Source of the DNA: an uncultured Kiritimatiellota bacterium
GTDB taxonomy: Bacteria; Verrucomicrobiota; Kiritimatiellia; RFP12; UBA1067
Length of the DNA: 64,000 nt
Reading direction: 5' to 3'
Assembly (NCBI GenBank): GCA_934635385.1
Contig: CAKTZI010000012.1
Location: forward strand, 20,889 to 84,888
Of the stretch, positions 44,726 through 52,578 are shown one piece after another; the first letter of the stretch is position 1, and every line of letters starts with the position of its first letter. Position numbers and translations under genes: made by a program. The notes below the pieces were generated by a model. The model was not told the DNA's origin. It did no database searches and was given only the letters and a program-made list of their open reading frames with translations.

Positions 44726-46594
44726 ATGCACAACCCTGCGAGACATATGCTCAACGTGGCAGACTCCGCCGCTCTTGCCCGCGAGTGGCGGTTCAGCCGA
44801 CGTGCGGAACACGTCGGGGTGCAGGTCGGCGCGAATCGCTTCGTCTACGTCTATGAAGCTATCGATAACCGTACTTGGGCATCGTCGAACAGGAGTGCTG
44901 CCGTCGTGCGCGCCCTTGCGGACTGCGGCACGGCGACGAACGAGGCGTGGACGGTCGGAGGCGAGGCGGCGACGCTCGTGCGCACGCTCGATGCGCAGGG
45001 GCGGGTGTCGTCGCTTGCGCTGTCCGGGGGCGGCTACGCGCAAGCCTTTGCCTACGACGCCGACGGGCGGCTTGCGGCTGTCTCGAACGCCGAGGCCGTC
45101 GCGGCCTACGCCTACGCGCCCGACGGGCGGAACGCGGGCTGCACGCTGACGCTCGCAAACGGGACGACATTCACTCATGCGCTCATGCGCGACCCGTTCC
45201 GTCGCGACCTCGTGGCGCGGATCGAGAACCGCGTCAACGGCACTTTCGCCAGCTCTCTTGACTACGCCTACGACGCGCTCTCGCGTCCCGTCTCGCGCAA
45301 CGCTGACACGTTCGGCTACAACGCGCGCGGCGAGGTGGTGTCCTCACACGGAGGCGCGGAGAACACAGAGGGGACGTATGCCTACGACCACATCGGCAAC
45401 GCCGTCCTTGCCGCGTCCGGCGGCGTCACGAACGCCTACACAGCAAATGCGCTCAACCAGTACGCCTCTATCCTCCGTGCCTCACCCCTGATAGGGCATC
45501 GCTTCGCGACTCGGCTTCGCCTCGGGGGATATGAACCTCCGTGTGAGCCAACCTACGATGCCGACGGCAACATGACATCCGACGGCACGTTCTCCTACGC
45601 CTACGACGCGGCGAGCCGTCTCGTCTCGGTTTCCTCGAACGGCGTTAACCTTGTCATGAACTTCTATGATGCGCAGTCACGCCGCGTCCGCAAGGCCACG
45701 CCGGAGGCGACATCGACCTATTTCTACGACGGTTGGAATCTCGTCGAGGAGCGCGTCACGCACGCAAACGGCACAACCTCAACCATCCGCTACTACTGGG
45801 GCAAGGATATTTCGGACTCGTTGCAAGGCGCAGGAGGCATTGGCGGACTCCTCTACCTCACCGTCGACGGCGAGGTCTACGTGCCGCTCTACGACAGTAA
45901 CGGCAACGTGACGCACTATCTTGACGCCAACGGCGGCATCGTCGCGGCCTACAAATACGACGCCTTCGGCAAGACCATCGCCCAATCCGGCCCGCTCGCC
46001 GGCTTCTTCCGCCACCGCTTCTCAACGAAATATCTCGATGCTGAAACCGGGCTTTATTACTACGGCTACCGATTCTACTGCCCTTCACTCATGCGCTGGC
46101 TCAACCGTGACCCGATAGAAGAAGATGGTGGGGTGAATCTATATGGGTTCTGTGGAAACGCCGTAACGTTTAGACTTGATTATTCAGGTCTGGCTTTCTT
46201 TGCGGTACGTGGGTTGGGTGGCTTAAAGAAACCTGTGACGTTTGACGGCAGTCTCACGTTCTTGGATGAATGGTTGAAGCGCAAAAATCTTCAGATTGCA
46301 CACGAACAATTGTTTTTCCAGGATGGCCTCGAACCCTCTTCCGTTGGATATGGGAAAGAGAATCTTGAAGGCGAGGGATTGGATGGCTACATTGTGACGA
46401 GCGGAGGCTATGACGACTGTATCATGCGTCTGGCTGTTGGAAAGGTCAGTCGCGGACAGAAACCGTATTCCATGTTGGGAATCTTTGGAGAGAAGTATAA
46501 TTGCCAAGATTATGCCGATGCATTGCGGGCGAAATACTTGGAGATCAAGAATTCGCAAGAGGTGAAATGCAAGTGCAAAAAGAAAAGGAGATAA
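44726..46594 (+). CDS. Truncated RHS module 3: core fragment with NCQDYAD toxin tip
   Basis: The 622-residue product has its own promoter and an ATG start. About 50 unique residues are followed by a copy of the main RHS core from SSNRSAAV onward (residue ~52 to ~475). The core copy contains the SPLIGHRFATRLRLGGYEP insert that is absent from the main gene. The tip starts with AFFAVRGLGG and has AHEQLFF (His526), GGYDDCIMR and KYNCQDYADALRAKY (Cys593), homologous to modules 2 and 5. It lacks the N-terminal delivery part, so it is probably an orphan donor module or a shortened toxin. Confidence 0.78.
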   Translation: MHNPARHMLNVADSAALAREWRFSRRAEHVGVQVGANRFVYVYEAIDNRTWASSNRSAAVVRALADCGTATNEAWTVGGEAATLVRTLDAQGRVSSLALSGGGYAQAFAYDADGRLAAVSNAEAVAAYAYAPDGRNAGCTLTLANGTTFTHALMRDPFRRDLVARIENRVNGTFASSLDYAYDALSRPVSRNADTFGYNARGEVVSSHGGAENTEGTYAYDHIGNAVLAASGGVTNAYTANALNQYASILRASPLIGHRFATRLRLGGYEPPCEPTYDADGNMTSDGTFSYAYDAASRLVSVSSNGVNLVMNFYDAQSRRVRKATPEATSTYFYDGWNLVEERVTHANGTTSTIRYYWGKDISDSLQGAGGIGGLLYLTVDGEVYVPLYDSNGNVTHYLDANGGIVAAYKYDAFGKTIAQSGPLAGFFRHRFSTKYLDAETGLYYYGYRFYCPSLMRWLNRDPIEEDGGVNLYGFCGNAVTFRLDYSGLAFFAVRGLGGLKKPVTFDGSLTFLDEWLKRKNLQIAHEQLFFQDGLEPSSVGYGKENLEGEGLDGYIVTSGGYDDCIMRLAVGKVSRGQKPYSMLGIFGEKYNCQDYADALRAKYLEIKNSQEVKCKCKKKRR

Positions 46595-47221
46595 ATGCTT
46601 ATGGAATGGATTGTTGTGGGTGTGCTCGTTTTTGCAATCATCCTGTTGTCCGTTATCTTTTTGAAAATGTCACGAGTGGGGCGAGTGCTTCTTCGTTCTT
46701 TGATCTTTGTGTTGTTGCTGCCAGTCCTGTATCTGGGAACAGAACTGTTCCTCCTTTATGCAATAGGAAGAAGCATTGTCCCTCAGGTCGGCGTGTTCTG
46801 CGGTGTGTTTGTTCCTCTGCCGACATATTTCACGCCGCTCGTGTCTATGCCTTTAAAGACTGGGGTGTTCGCTTACGAAGGAGAGTTTCGTTGTCGCCAT
46901 CTTGGCAGGCATGAGCTGAATATCGAAATCGACAAGTCCATATCCATCTGCGATGTGCCAGTTGACGTTGATTTTGATTTGTCCTATTGGATTGTTGATT
47001 CCACAGGCAAGCCACTTGTTTCGGGCAGGGCGACACAAGGCAAGCAAGGCCCAAGAACAGTCCATTGGCCATATGTCTATTGCGCGAAGTTCGATGTCCC
47101 TTCCCAAGTTCCTCGAAATGAAACTGTTAAAATAGTCCTTAAGGCATCGAATGGATTGCAGAAGTTTGTCGAAAGGACACCTTGCACCCGATTCGTCGTC
47201 ATGAAGGTTTCGGACGAATGA
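46595..47221 (+). CDS. Putative immunity protein 3 (membrane protein)
   Basis: The 208-residue product starts on the base after the module 3 stop. Two to three hydrophobic helices (residues ~5-22, ~35-60 and possibly ~65-85) precede an extracytoplasmic beta domain. The closing pattern (VKIVLKASNGLQKFVERTP, then FVVMKVSDE) parallels immunity candidates 2 and 5. The stop overlaps the next RHS fragment (ATGA). Confidence 0.6.
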   Translation: MLMEWIVVGVLVFAIILLSVIFLKMSRVGRVLLRSLIFVLLLPVLYLGTELFLLYAIGRSIVPQVGVFCGVFVPLPTYFTPLVSMPLKTGVFAYEGEFRCRHLGRHELNIEIDKSISICDVPVDVDFDLSYWIVDSTGKPLVSGRATQGKQGPRTVHWPYVYCAKFDVPSQVPRNETVKIVLKASNGLQKFVERTPCTRFVVMKVSDE

Positions 47222-48657
47222 TAGGAATGCCAATCAATTTGTGCGCGAGGAATTTGTCATGCCTCGGCTGCCCGATGGATGCGCCAGCCGCCATCTCTCT
47301 TGCTCAGGAATGGCTGTACAACCGCCGATCGGAACTCGCCGGGGCACAGGTCGGCACGAACCGCTACGGCTACGCCTACGACACCATCGGCAACCGAACT
47401 TGGGCGGCGGCAAACGCCGTCACGAATAACTATGCGGTAAACGCCCTCAACCAATACGTCTCTGTTCTCCATGCCTCACCCCTGCTAGGGCATCGCTTCG
47501 CGACTCGGCTTCGCCTCGGGGGATATGAACCTCCGTGTGAGATCCTTCCCCTGTACGATGCCGACGGCAACATGACATCCGATAGCGTGTTCTCCTACGC
47601 CTACGATGCGGAGAACCGCCTCGTCTCTGCGACACCGCTTGCGCCCGTCGACGGCTCGCTCTCGGTTGTGAATGGCTATGACCATAAGCACCGTCGCGTC
47701 CTGAGGACCGTGAAGCGGGTCAACGGCGAAACTTGGATCGTGCCCAAGACACACACCTTCGTCTGGGACGGGGACAACATTGTGCTGGAGTCGATTACCG
47801 AGACTGACGGAACGAGACGAACCATTGAGTACTTTTGGGGTAGTGACCTCTCCGGTATGGAGCAGGGCGCAGGGGGAGTCGGTGGGCTCCTTGCCGTGTC
47901 GTTGGACGGCGTGTTCCATCTCCCATGCTATGACCACAACGGCAACATCGTCTGCTATGTTTCTGAGACTGGTGTGACTGTCGCGCAATATGTGTACGAC
48001 CCGTATGGCAATCTTGTTGAGTCCGATGGAACGCTTGCGGACAGGTTCTCCTTCGGGTTCAGCACCAAGTACCGCGATCGCGAGACGGGGCTCGTCGCAT
48101 ACCAGCGCCGCTTCTACAGCCCCGGCCTCGGCCGCTGGATCAACCGAGACCCAATCGAAGAGGAAGGTGGCGAGAACCTGTACGGGTTCTGCGGGAACAG
48201 CCCCTGTTGGCGATTGGATCCGTTTGGCCTAAGATTATTGATTCTCAAGCATTGGAAAGGCATAAACCCTCCAGGTGGGTGGGGTGATCATGGTCGCAAC
48301 CGAGGGCAGACGCACTATAAGGAACCGAGCATCTCGTATAAGCCCATCAACAAGGGCCAAGGGAAAATCGGATTTGAAGTCACAATTACACCTCCTGTTA
48401 GCAGGGTTGATGTGTATTTCCATGAAAAGTCTGACCTTCAAGTTTCCACTTATGATGAAAATGAGCATATACAATGGATTGTTAAGTACGATGAAGCGAT
48501 AGAGACTTTTAAGCGCGAAGCAGAATTAATTGAAGCTTGCCCACAAAGGGCGTATCAGGAACTGTCGGCCGCCATAGATCGACTTAATCGGAAGAAGAAA
48601 TGGATTGTGGCAGAAAACAATAAACTCGATGCTCCGGGAGGTCCACATGGCCATTAA
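47218..48657 (+). CDS. Truncated RHS module 4: divergent core with unique tip
   Basis: The 479-residue product starts at ATG 47218, overlapping the stop of immunity 3. Its core is a more divergent RHS relative than in the other modules (YVYDPYGNLVESDG, YQRRFYSPGLGRWINRDPIEE). The tip (~140 residues after NLYGFCGN) is unrecognised: KHWKGINPPGGWGDHG, a beta-rich middle (FEVTITPPVSRVDVYFHEKS), a charged helical part and the end APGGPHGH. A nuclease-like or other activity cannot be assigned. The immunity candidate overlaps its last codons. Confidence 0.7.
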   Translation: MIGMPINLCARNLSCLGCPMDAPAAISLAQEWLYNRRSELAGAQVGTNRYGYAYDTIGNRTWAAANAVTNNYAVNALNQYVSVLHASPLLGHRFATRLRLGGYEPPCEILPLYDADGNMTSDSVFSYAYDAENRLVSATPLAPVDGSLSVVNGYDHKHRRVLRTVKRVNGETWIVPKTHTFVWDGDNIVLESITETDGTRRTIEYFWGSDLSGMEQGAGGVGGLLAVSLDGVFHLPCYDHNGNIVCYVSETGVTVAQYVYDPYGNLVESDGTLADRFSFGFSTKYRDRETGLVAYQRRFYSPGLGRWINRDPIEEEGGENLYGFCGNSPCWRLDPFGLRLLILKHWKGINPPGGWGDHGRNRGQTHYKEPSISYKPINKGQGKIGFEVTITPPVSRVDVYFHEKSDLQVSTYDENEHIQWIVKYDEAIETFKREAELIEACPQRAYQELSAAIDRLNRKKKWIVAENNKLDAPGGPHGH

Positions 48658-49273
48658 CGCAAGACAAGCCCTTTTGTTGCTCGTCCTTTTGCCGATGTTT
48701 TTGCATCTGCAGACGAATGAGGCCTATGCTGTTGAGCCTATTAAGTTTGATGTGCATTTCCCTCCTGTCGCAGGGGATCCTGCAAGAGCCGATCCGTTTC
48801 TTGCTCTGATAACTCTGTCTGGCGGACGCGATCCAAGCTTACGATTTAACAAAGATGGAAAATGGAGATTGAAAAATGCCGTAGGGCCGTTCAATGATAT
48901 TGACATATGGATGGCCTATCGCGAACATCCAATTCTACAGTTTTCAGGGCCTTTCACAGAAGGAGGGGTTGTGACACAAGTAGTCTCAAGAGTGACACGT
49001 CGGGAAGTGTCATTTGAAATTGCCGTGAAACAGATTAAAGATTTATGGATTGCATTGCTGCAAGTGACTGGAATCCGGGGATTTGACGAAGAATCTTCTA
49101 CGTCCAACACCTACACAGTATACACCAAGAATCCAACGCGAGGTGGGTGGCTCATGGAAATGAGTGTCCGGCAGGTTAATGAGGACAATTATGAGTACTG
49201 TCTTTTTTTCAGAAGGAAGTCGAAGCCAGAAGCTGCCAAGATAAAGGATGTTGACATTGAAGTTGATGTCTAA
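48647..49273 (+). CDS. Putative immunity protein 4 (exported)
   Basis: The 208-residue product starts at ATG 48647, 11 bases inside the end of module 4, with GGGAGG upstream. It has a signal peptide (ALLLLVLLPMFLHLQTNEAYA) and a soluble beta-rich body (VVTQVVSRVTRREVSFEIAV). It shares no pattern with the other immunity candidates, in line with module 4's unrelated tip. Export again points to a periplasmic or envelope target. The role is inferred from position. Confidence 0.55.
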   Translation: MAINARQALLLLVLLPMFLHLQTNEAYAVEPIKFDVHFPPVAGDPARADPFLALITLSGGRDPSLRFNKDGKWRLKNAVGPFNDIDIWMAYREHPILQFSGPFTEGGVVTQVVSRVTRREVSFEIAVKQIKDLWIALLQVTGIRGFDEESSTSNTYTVYTKNPTRGGWLMEMSVRQVNEDNYEYCLFFRRKSKPEAAKIKDVDIEVDV

Positions 49274-50860
49274 CTCAGACCTGACAAAGACCGACTGCTT
49301 CGAAAGAATCTGCGTTGTCGGGAATCTTGCGGCTGTCTCGAACGCCGAGGCCGTCGCGGCCTACGCCTACGCGCCCGACGGGCAGAACGCGGGCTGCACG
49401 CTGACGCTCGCAAACGGGACGGCCTTTACGCGTCCTGTCGTGCGCGACCCGTTCCGTTGCGACCTCGTGGCGCGGATCGAGAACCGCGTCAACGGCACTT
49501 TCGCCAGCTCTCTTGACTACGCCTACGACGCGCTCTCGCGTCCCGTCTCGCGCAACGCTGACACGTTCGGCTACAACGCGCGCGGCGAGGTGGTGTCCTC
49601 ACACGGAGGCGCGGAGAACACAGAGGGGACGTATGCCTACGACCACATCGGCAACGCCGTCCTTGCCGCGTCCGGCGGCGTCACGAACGCCTACACAGCA
49701 AATGCGCTCAACCAGTACGCCTCTATCCTCCGTGCCTCACCCCTGATAGGGCATCGCTTCGCGACTCGGCTTCGCCTCGGGGGATATGAACCTCCGTGTG
49801 AGCCAACCTACGATGCCGACGGCAACATGACATCCGACGGCACGTTCTCCTACGCCTACGACGCGGCGAGCCGTCTCGTCTCGGTTTCCTCGAACGGCGT
49901 TAACCTTGTCATGAACTTCTATGATGCGCAGTCACGCCGTGTCCGCAAGGCCACGCCGGAGGCGACAGCGACCTGCTTCTACGATGGTTGGAATCTCATT
50001 GAAGAGCGCGTCGCGCATGTGAACGGCGCAACCTCAACCATTCGATACTACTGGGGCAAGGATCTCTCCGGCGCACCGCAGGGCGCGGGCGGCGTTGGCG
50101 GGCTTCTCTACCTCACCGTCGATGGCGAGGTCTACGTGCCGCTCTACGACAACAACGGCAACGTCACCCACTACTGCAACGCGAATGGTGCTGTCGTTGC
50201 CTCGTATGCCTATGACGCATTCGGCAAGACCGTCACACAGTCAGGCCCTCTTTCCGGCTTCTTCCGCCACCGCTTCTCGACGAAGTATCATGACAGCGAG
50301 ACGGACCTCTACTACTACGGCTATCGCTTCTACGCCCCTTCGCTCATGCGCTGGCTCAACCGTGATCCGATCGGGGAGGTGGGTGGCTTAAATCTGTATG
50401 CGTTTTGCGAAAATAGCCCGGTTATAAACTGTGACACAGATGGGTGCGCGTATTTTGCGATAAGAGGATTAGGTGGTTTCCCGATTGTAAAATGGTCTTC
50501 CTTTGTTTCTTGTTCGTTCATGAAGATGGCCGTCGATCTTGTCGCTGATAAGCTTAACGTCGAACTTGTGCATGAACAGTTGTTCTATGGCGATGGAGGG
50601 CAGCCCTCCAATGTTGGATGGAGTAAGGCGGGGAAACTGGAAAATGAGCCTTCGAACGGCTATGTCCGCAGGGGAGAGAATACGATGATTGCATTATGCG
50701 ACTGGCTCAGGCAGAGGTAGTCCCCGATCATTACCAGTTGACGTGGTTTGGCGGAAAAACAAAGTGCAATTGCCAGGATTATGCGGATGCCCTGCGGGCA
50801 AAGTACCACGAGTTGGAAAACGATCCCAAGGTGAAATGCAAGTGCAAGAAAGAAAAGTGA
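49266..50860 (+). pseudogene. Truncated RHS module 5 with frameshifted NCQDYAD toxin tip
   Basis: The frame opens at ATG 49266, overlapping the immunity 4 stop, and copies the main core from LAAVSNAEAVA on, with the SPLIGHRFATRL insert. The tip follows modules 2 and 3 (AYFAIRGLGG, LVHEQLFYGDG, NGYVRRGEN) until about 50680. There the frame is lost and a stop comes at 50718-50720. Reading on in the next frame restores YDDCIMRLAQAE, then CNCQDYADALRAKY, ending at 50858-50860. One missing base near 50675-50682 explains this. The toxin is probably inactive unless frameshifting or sequencing error intervenes. Confidence 0.75.
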
Positions 50861-50861
50861 A

Positions 50862-51545
50862 ATGGACGCGGTAAAGAACTTCATTCTTGAATTGCTGGCC
50901 CCGTTATGGCTGTTGTTGATGCCATATTTGTCTGCGCTAATGTTCGTCGCTCTTTGTCTTGCGGCTGTTCTGGACGGGAAATGCATTCGGAAGAACGGAT
51001 GCTCGGCAATGCGAATGATTCTTCTGCTATTGGGATGCTACACCCTCTTCAATGTGTATGATTTCATCCGCTATCAGAACACAGGTCTGACGATTTCACC
51101 CATTAACCAAGTTTGGTTTTACTTGTTTTCTGCGCCGTCAGACTTGCACAAGCCATATGTGCAGATTCAACTGTCCACGGTATCAAACGAATATCAAACG
51201 ACATTTAAACATGTTTATGGCGGGGCGCAGATGGTTGGGTTGGGACTCGTAAACAACACTCCGAAGAAATTTGAATATGGCAAGCCAGATGAAGTGAATC
51301 TCGCATTCTGCGGTAATCTTCGTTCGGTAGATATGGGACTGTCGAAGGACTTTAATGTGGTGTATACAAACTATTACTTATCAGCGGGAACCAATTATCT
51401 TCCGATCTGTCGGTATGAGATTGAGAATGTCAATGAACTGCGGAAGACGTATGAAATACGGCTTAAGGTAGGTGGGGACATAGGGTTTTTCTTGAAGGAC
51501 TACCCAGGCTCATTTTTGACGATAGGAAATGGCACGACAAAGTGA
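50862..51545 (+). CDS. Putative immunity protein 5 (membrane protein)
   Basis: The 227-residue product starts one base after the restored module 5 stop. Two membrane segments (residues ~12-37 and ~48-66) precede a beta-rich extracytoplasmic domain. Its end (YEIRLKVGGDIGFFLKDYPG) parallels immunity candidates 2 and 3. It stays intact although its toxin is frameshifted. A segment at 51265-51335 is duplicated just before rnfG. Confidence 0.6.
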   Translation: MDAVKNFILELLAPLWLLLMPYLSALMFVALCLAAVLDGKCIRKNGCSAMRMILLLLGCYTLFNVYDFIRYQNTGLTISPINQVWFYLFSAPSDLHKPYVQIQLSTVSNEYQTTFKHVYGGAQMVGLGLVNNTPKKFEYGKPDEVNLAFCGNLRSVDMGLSKDFNVVYTNYYLSAGTNYLPICRYEIENVNELRKTYEIRLKVGGDIGFFLKDYPGSFLTIGNGTTK

Positions 51546-52015
51546 AGCGCCGAATCACATTGCAGATTGAGAACGGGACGGTCTTTACGCGTTCTGTCGT
51601 GCGCGACCCGTTCCGTCGCGACCTCGTGGCGCGGATCGAGAACCGCGTCAACGGCGTCGCCGTCAACTCTCTTGCCTACGTCTACGACGCGCTCTCGCGT
51701 CCCGTCTCGCGCAACGCCGACACGTTCGCGTACAACGCGCGCGGCGAGGTGGTGTCCTCACACGGAGGCGCGGAGAACACGGAGGAGACGTATGCCTACG
51801 ACCACATCGGCAACGCCGTCCTTGCCGCGTCCGGCGGCGTCACGAACGCCTACACCGCAAATGCGCTCAACCAGTACGCCTCTATCCTCCGTGCCTCCGT
51901 GTCTCCGTGTGAGCCAACCTGGCAACATGACATCCGACAGAAATTTGAATACGGCAAGCCTGATGAAGTGGATCTCGAATTCAGCGGCAATCTTCGTTCG
52001 GCAGATATGCTATAA
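51542..52015 (+). pseudogene. RHS fragment 6, core remnant without toxin tip
   Basis: The 157-codon frame opens at GTG 51542, overlapping the immunity 5 stop (GTGA). It copies the main core from NGTxFTRxxVRDP to RASVSPCEPT. The core then skips about eleven bases and breaks off after CATCCGAC. It is joined to a ~70-bp copy of part of the immunity 5 gene (FEYGKPDEVDLEFSGNLRS). It ends within the rnfG promoter. It cannot encode a functional RHS protein and looks like the scar of a deletion. Confidence 0.7.
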
Positions 52016-52016
52016 T
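52008..52016 (+). promoter_or_regulatory. Extended -10 promoter of rnfG
   Basis: TGCTATAAT gives +1 exactly at the A of the rnfG ATG (52023), a leaderless start. The first bases of the box coincide with the end of the duplicated immunity-gene segment. Confidence 0.7.
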
Positions 52017-52022
52017 GCGCAC

Positions 52023-52535
52023 ATGAAAAAAACAGTTCATCTTGTCCTGTCTCTCACGCTCATCTCCGGCATCTGCGCCGGGGTGCTTGCGTACGTGAAC
52101 GCGCTGACGGCCGGGCCAATCGCGGCGACGGCGGCGGCGAACGAGCAGAAGGCCGTCAAGGCCGTGCTGCCGTCCGAGACGGCAACCGTCGCGGCGGCGG
52201 GCGACGTCTTCGTCGGCAAGGACGCCGCCGGAAAGGTCGTCGGCTATGCCGCGAAGGGGACGGACGCCGGCGGCTACGGCGGCGACATCGTGCTGATGGT
52301 CGGGTTCCGTGCGGACAAGAAGACGCTCGTCTGCTACCGGACGCTCGCGGCGGCCGAGACGCCCGGCCTCGGCATGAAGCTCAGCACGCCCGAATTCGCC
52401 GGACAGTTCGCGGGGAAGGACGGCGCGTCGCTCGCGGTGAAGAAGGACGGCGGCGCCATCGAGGCGATCACGTCCGCGACCATCACCTCCCGCGCCGTCT
52501 GCCGCGCGATTGCCGACGCGCAGAAAAAGCTGTGA
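52023..52535 (+). CDS. rnfG: Rnf electron transport complex subunit G
   Basis: The 170-residue product is the periplasmic FMN-binding subunit. It has one N-terminal membrane helix (VHLVLSLTLISGICAGVLAY) and an FMN-binding domain. The flavinylation motif reads AITSATITS with Thr153 as the attachment residue. The segment AAAETPGLGMKL is also typical. In most genomes it follows rnfD directly; here 17.4 kb of RHS genes intervene, and rnfE, A and B are not downstream. Confidence 0.88.
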   Translation: MKKTVHLVLSLTLISGICAGVLAYVNALTAGPIAATAAANEQKAVKAVLPSETATVAAAGDVFVGKDAAGKVVGYAAKGTDAGGYGGDIVLMVGFRADKKTLVCYRTLAAAETPGLGMKLSTPEFAGQFAGKDGASLAVKKDGGAIEAITSATITSRAVCRAIADAQKKL

Positions 52536-52560
52536 ACGCGATCGCCCGGCGGCGGCGATA

Positions 52561-52569
52561 TGGTATAAT
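52561..52569 (+). promoter_or_regulatory. Extended -10 promoter of the TPR gene
   Basis: TGGTATAAT puts +1 near 52576, three bases before the ATG at 52579, a near-leaderless start. Confidence 0.65.
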
Positions 52570-52578
52570 ATGCAACCA

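Noticed and set aside
50689..50874. 61-codon frame at the end of RHS module 5
   Set aside because: It is not the frame that restores homology to the module 2 and 3 tips; the restored frame is a different one ending at 50860.
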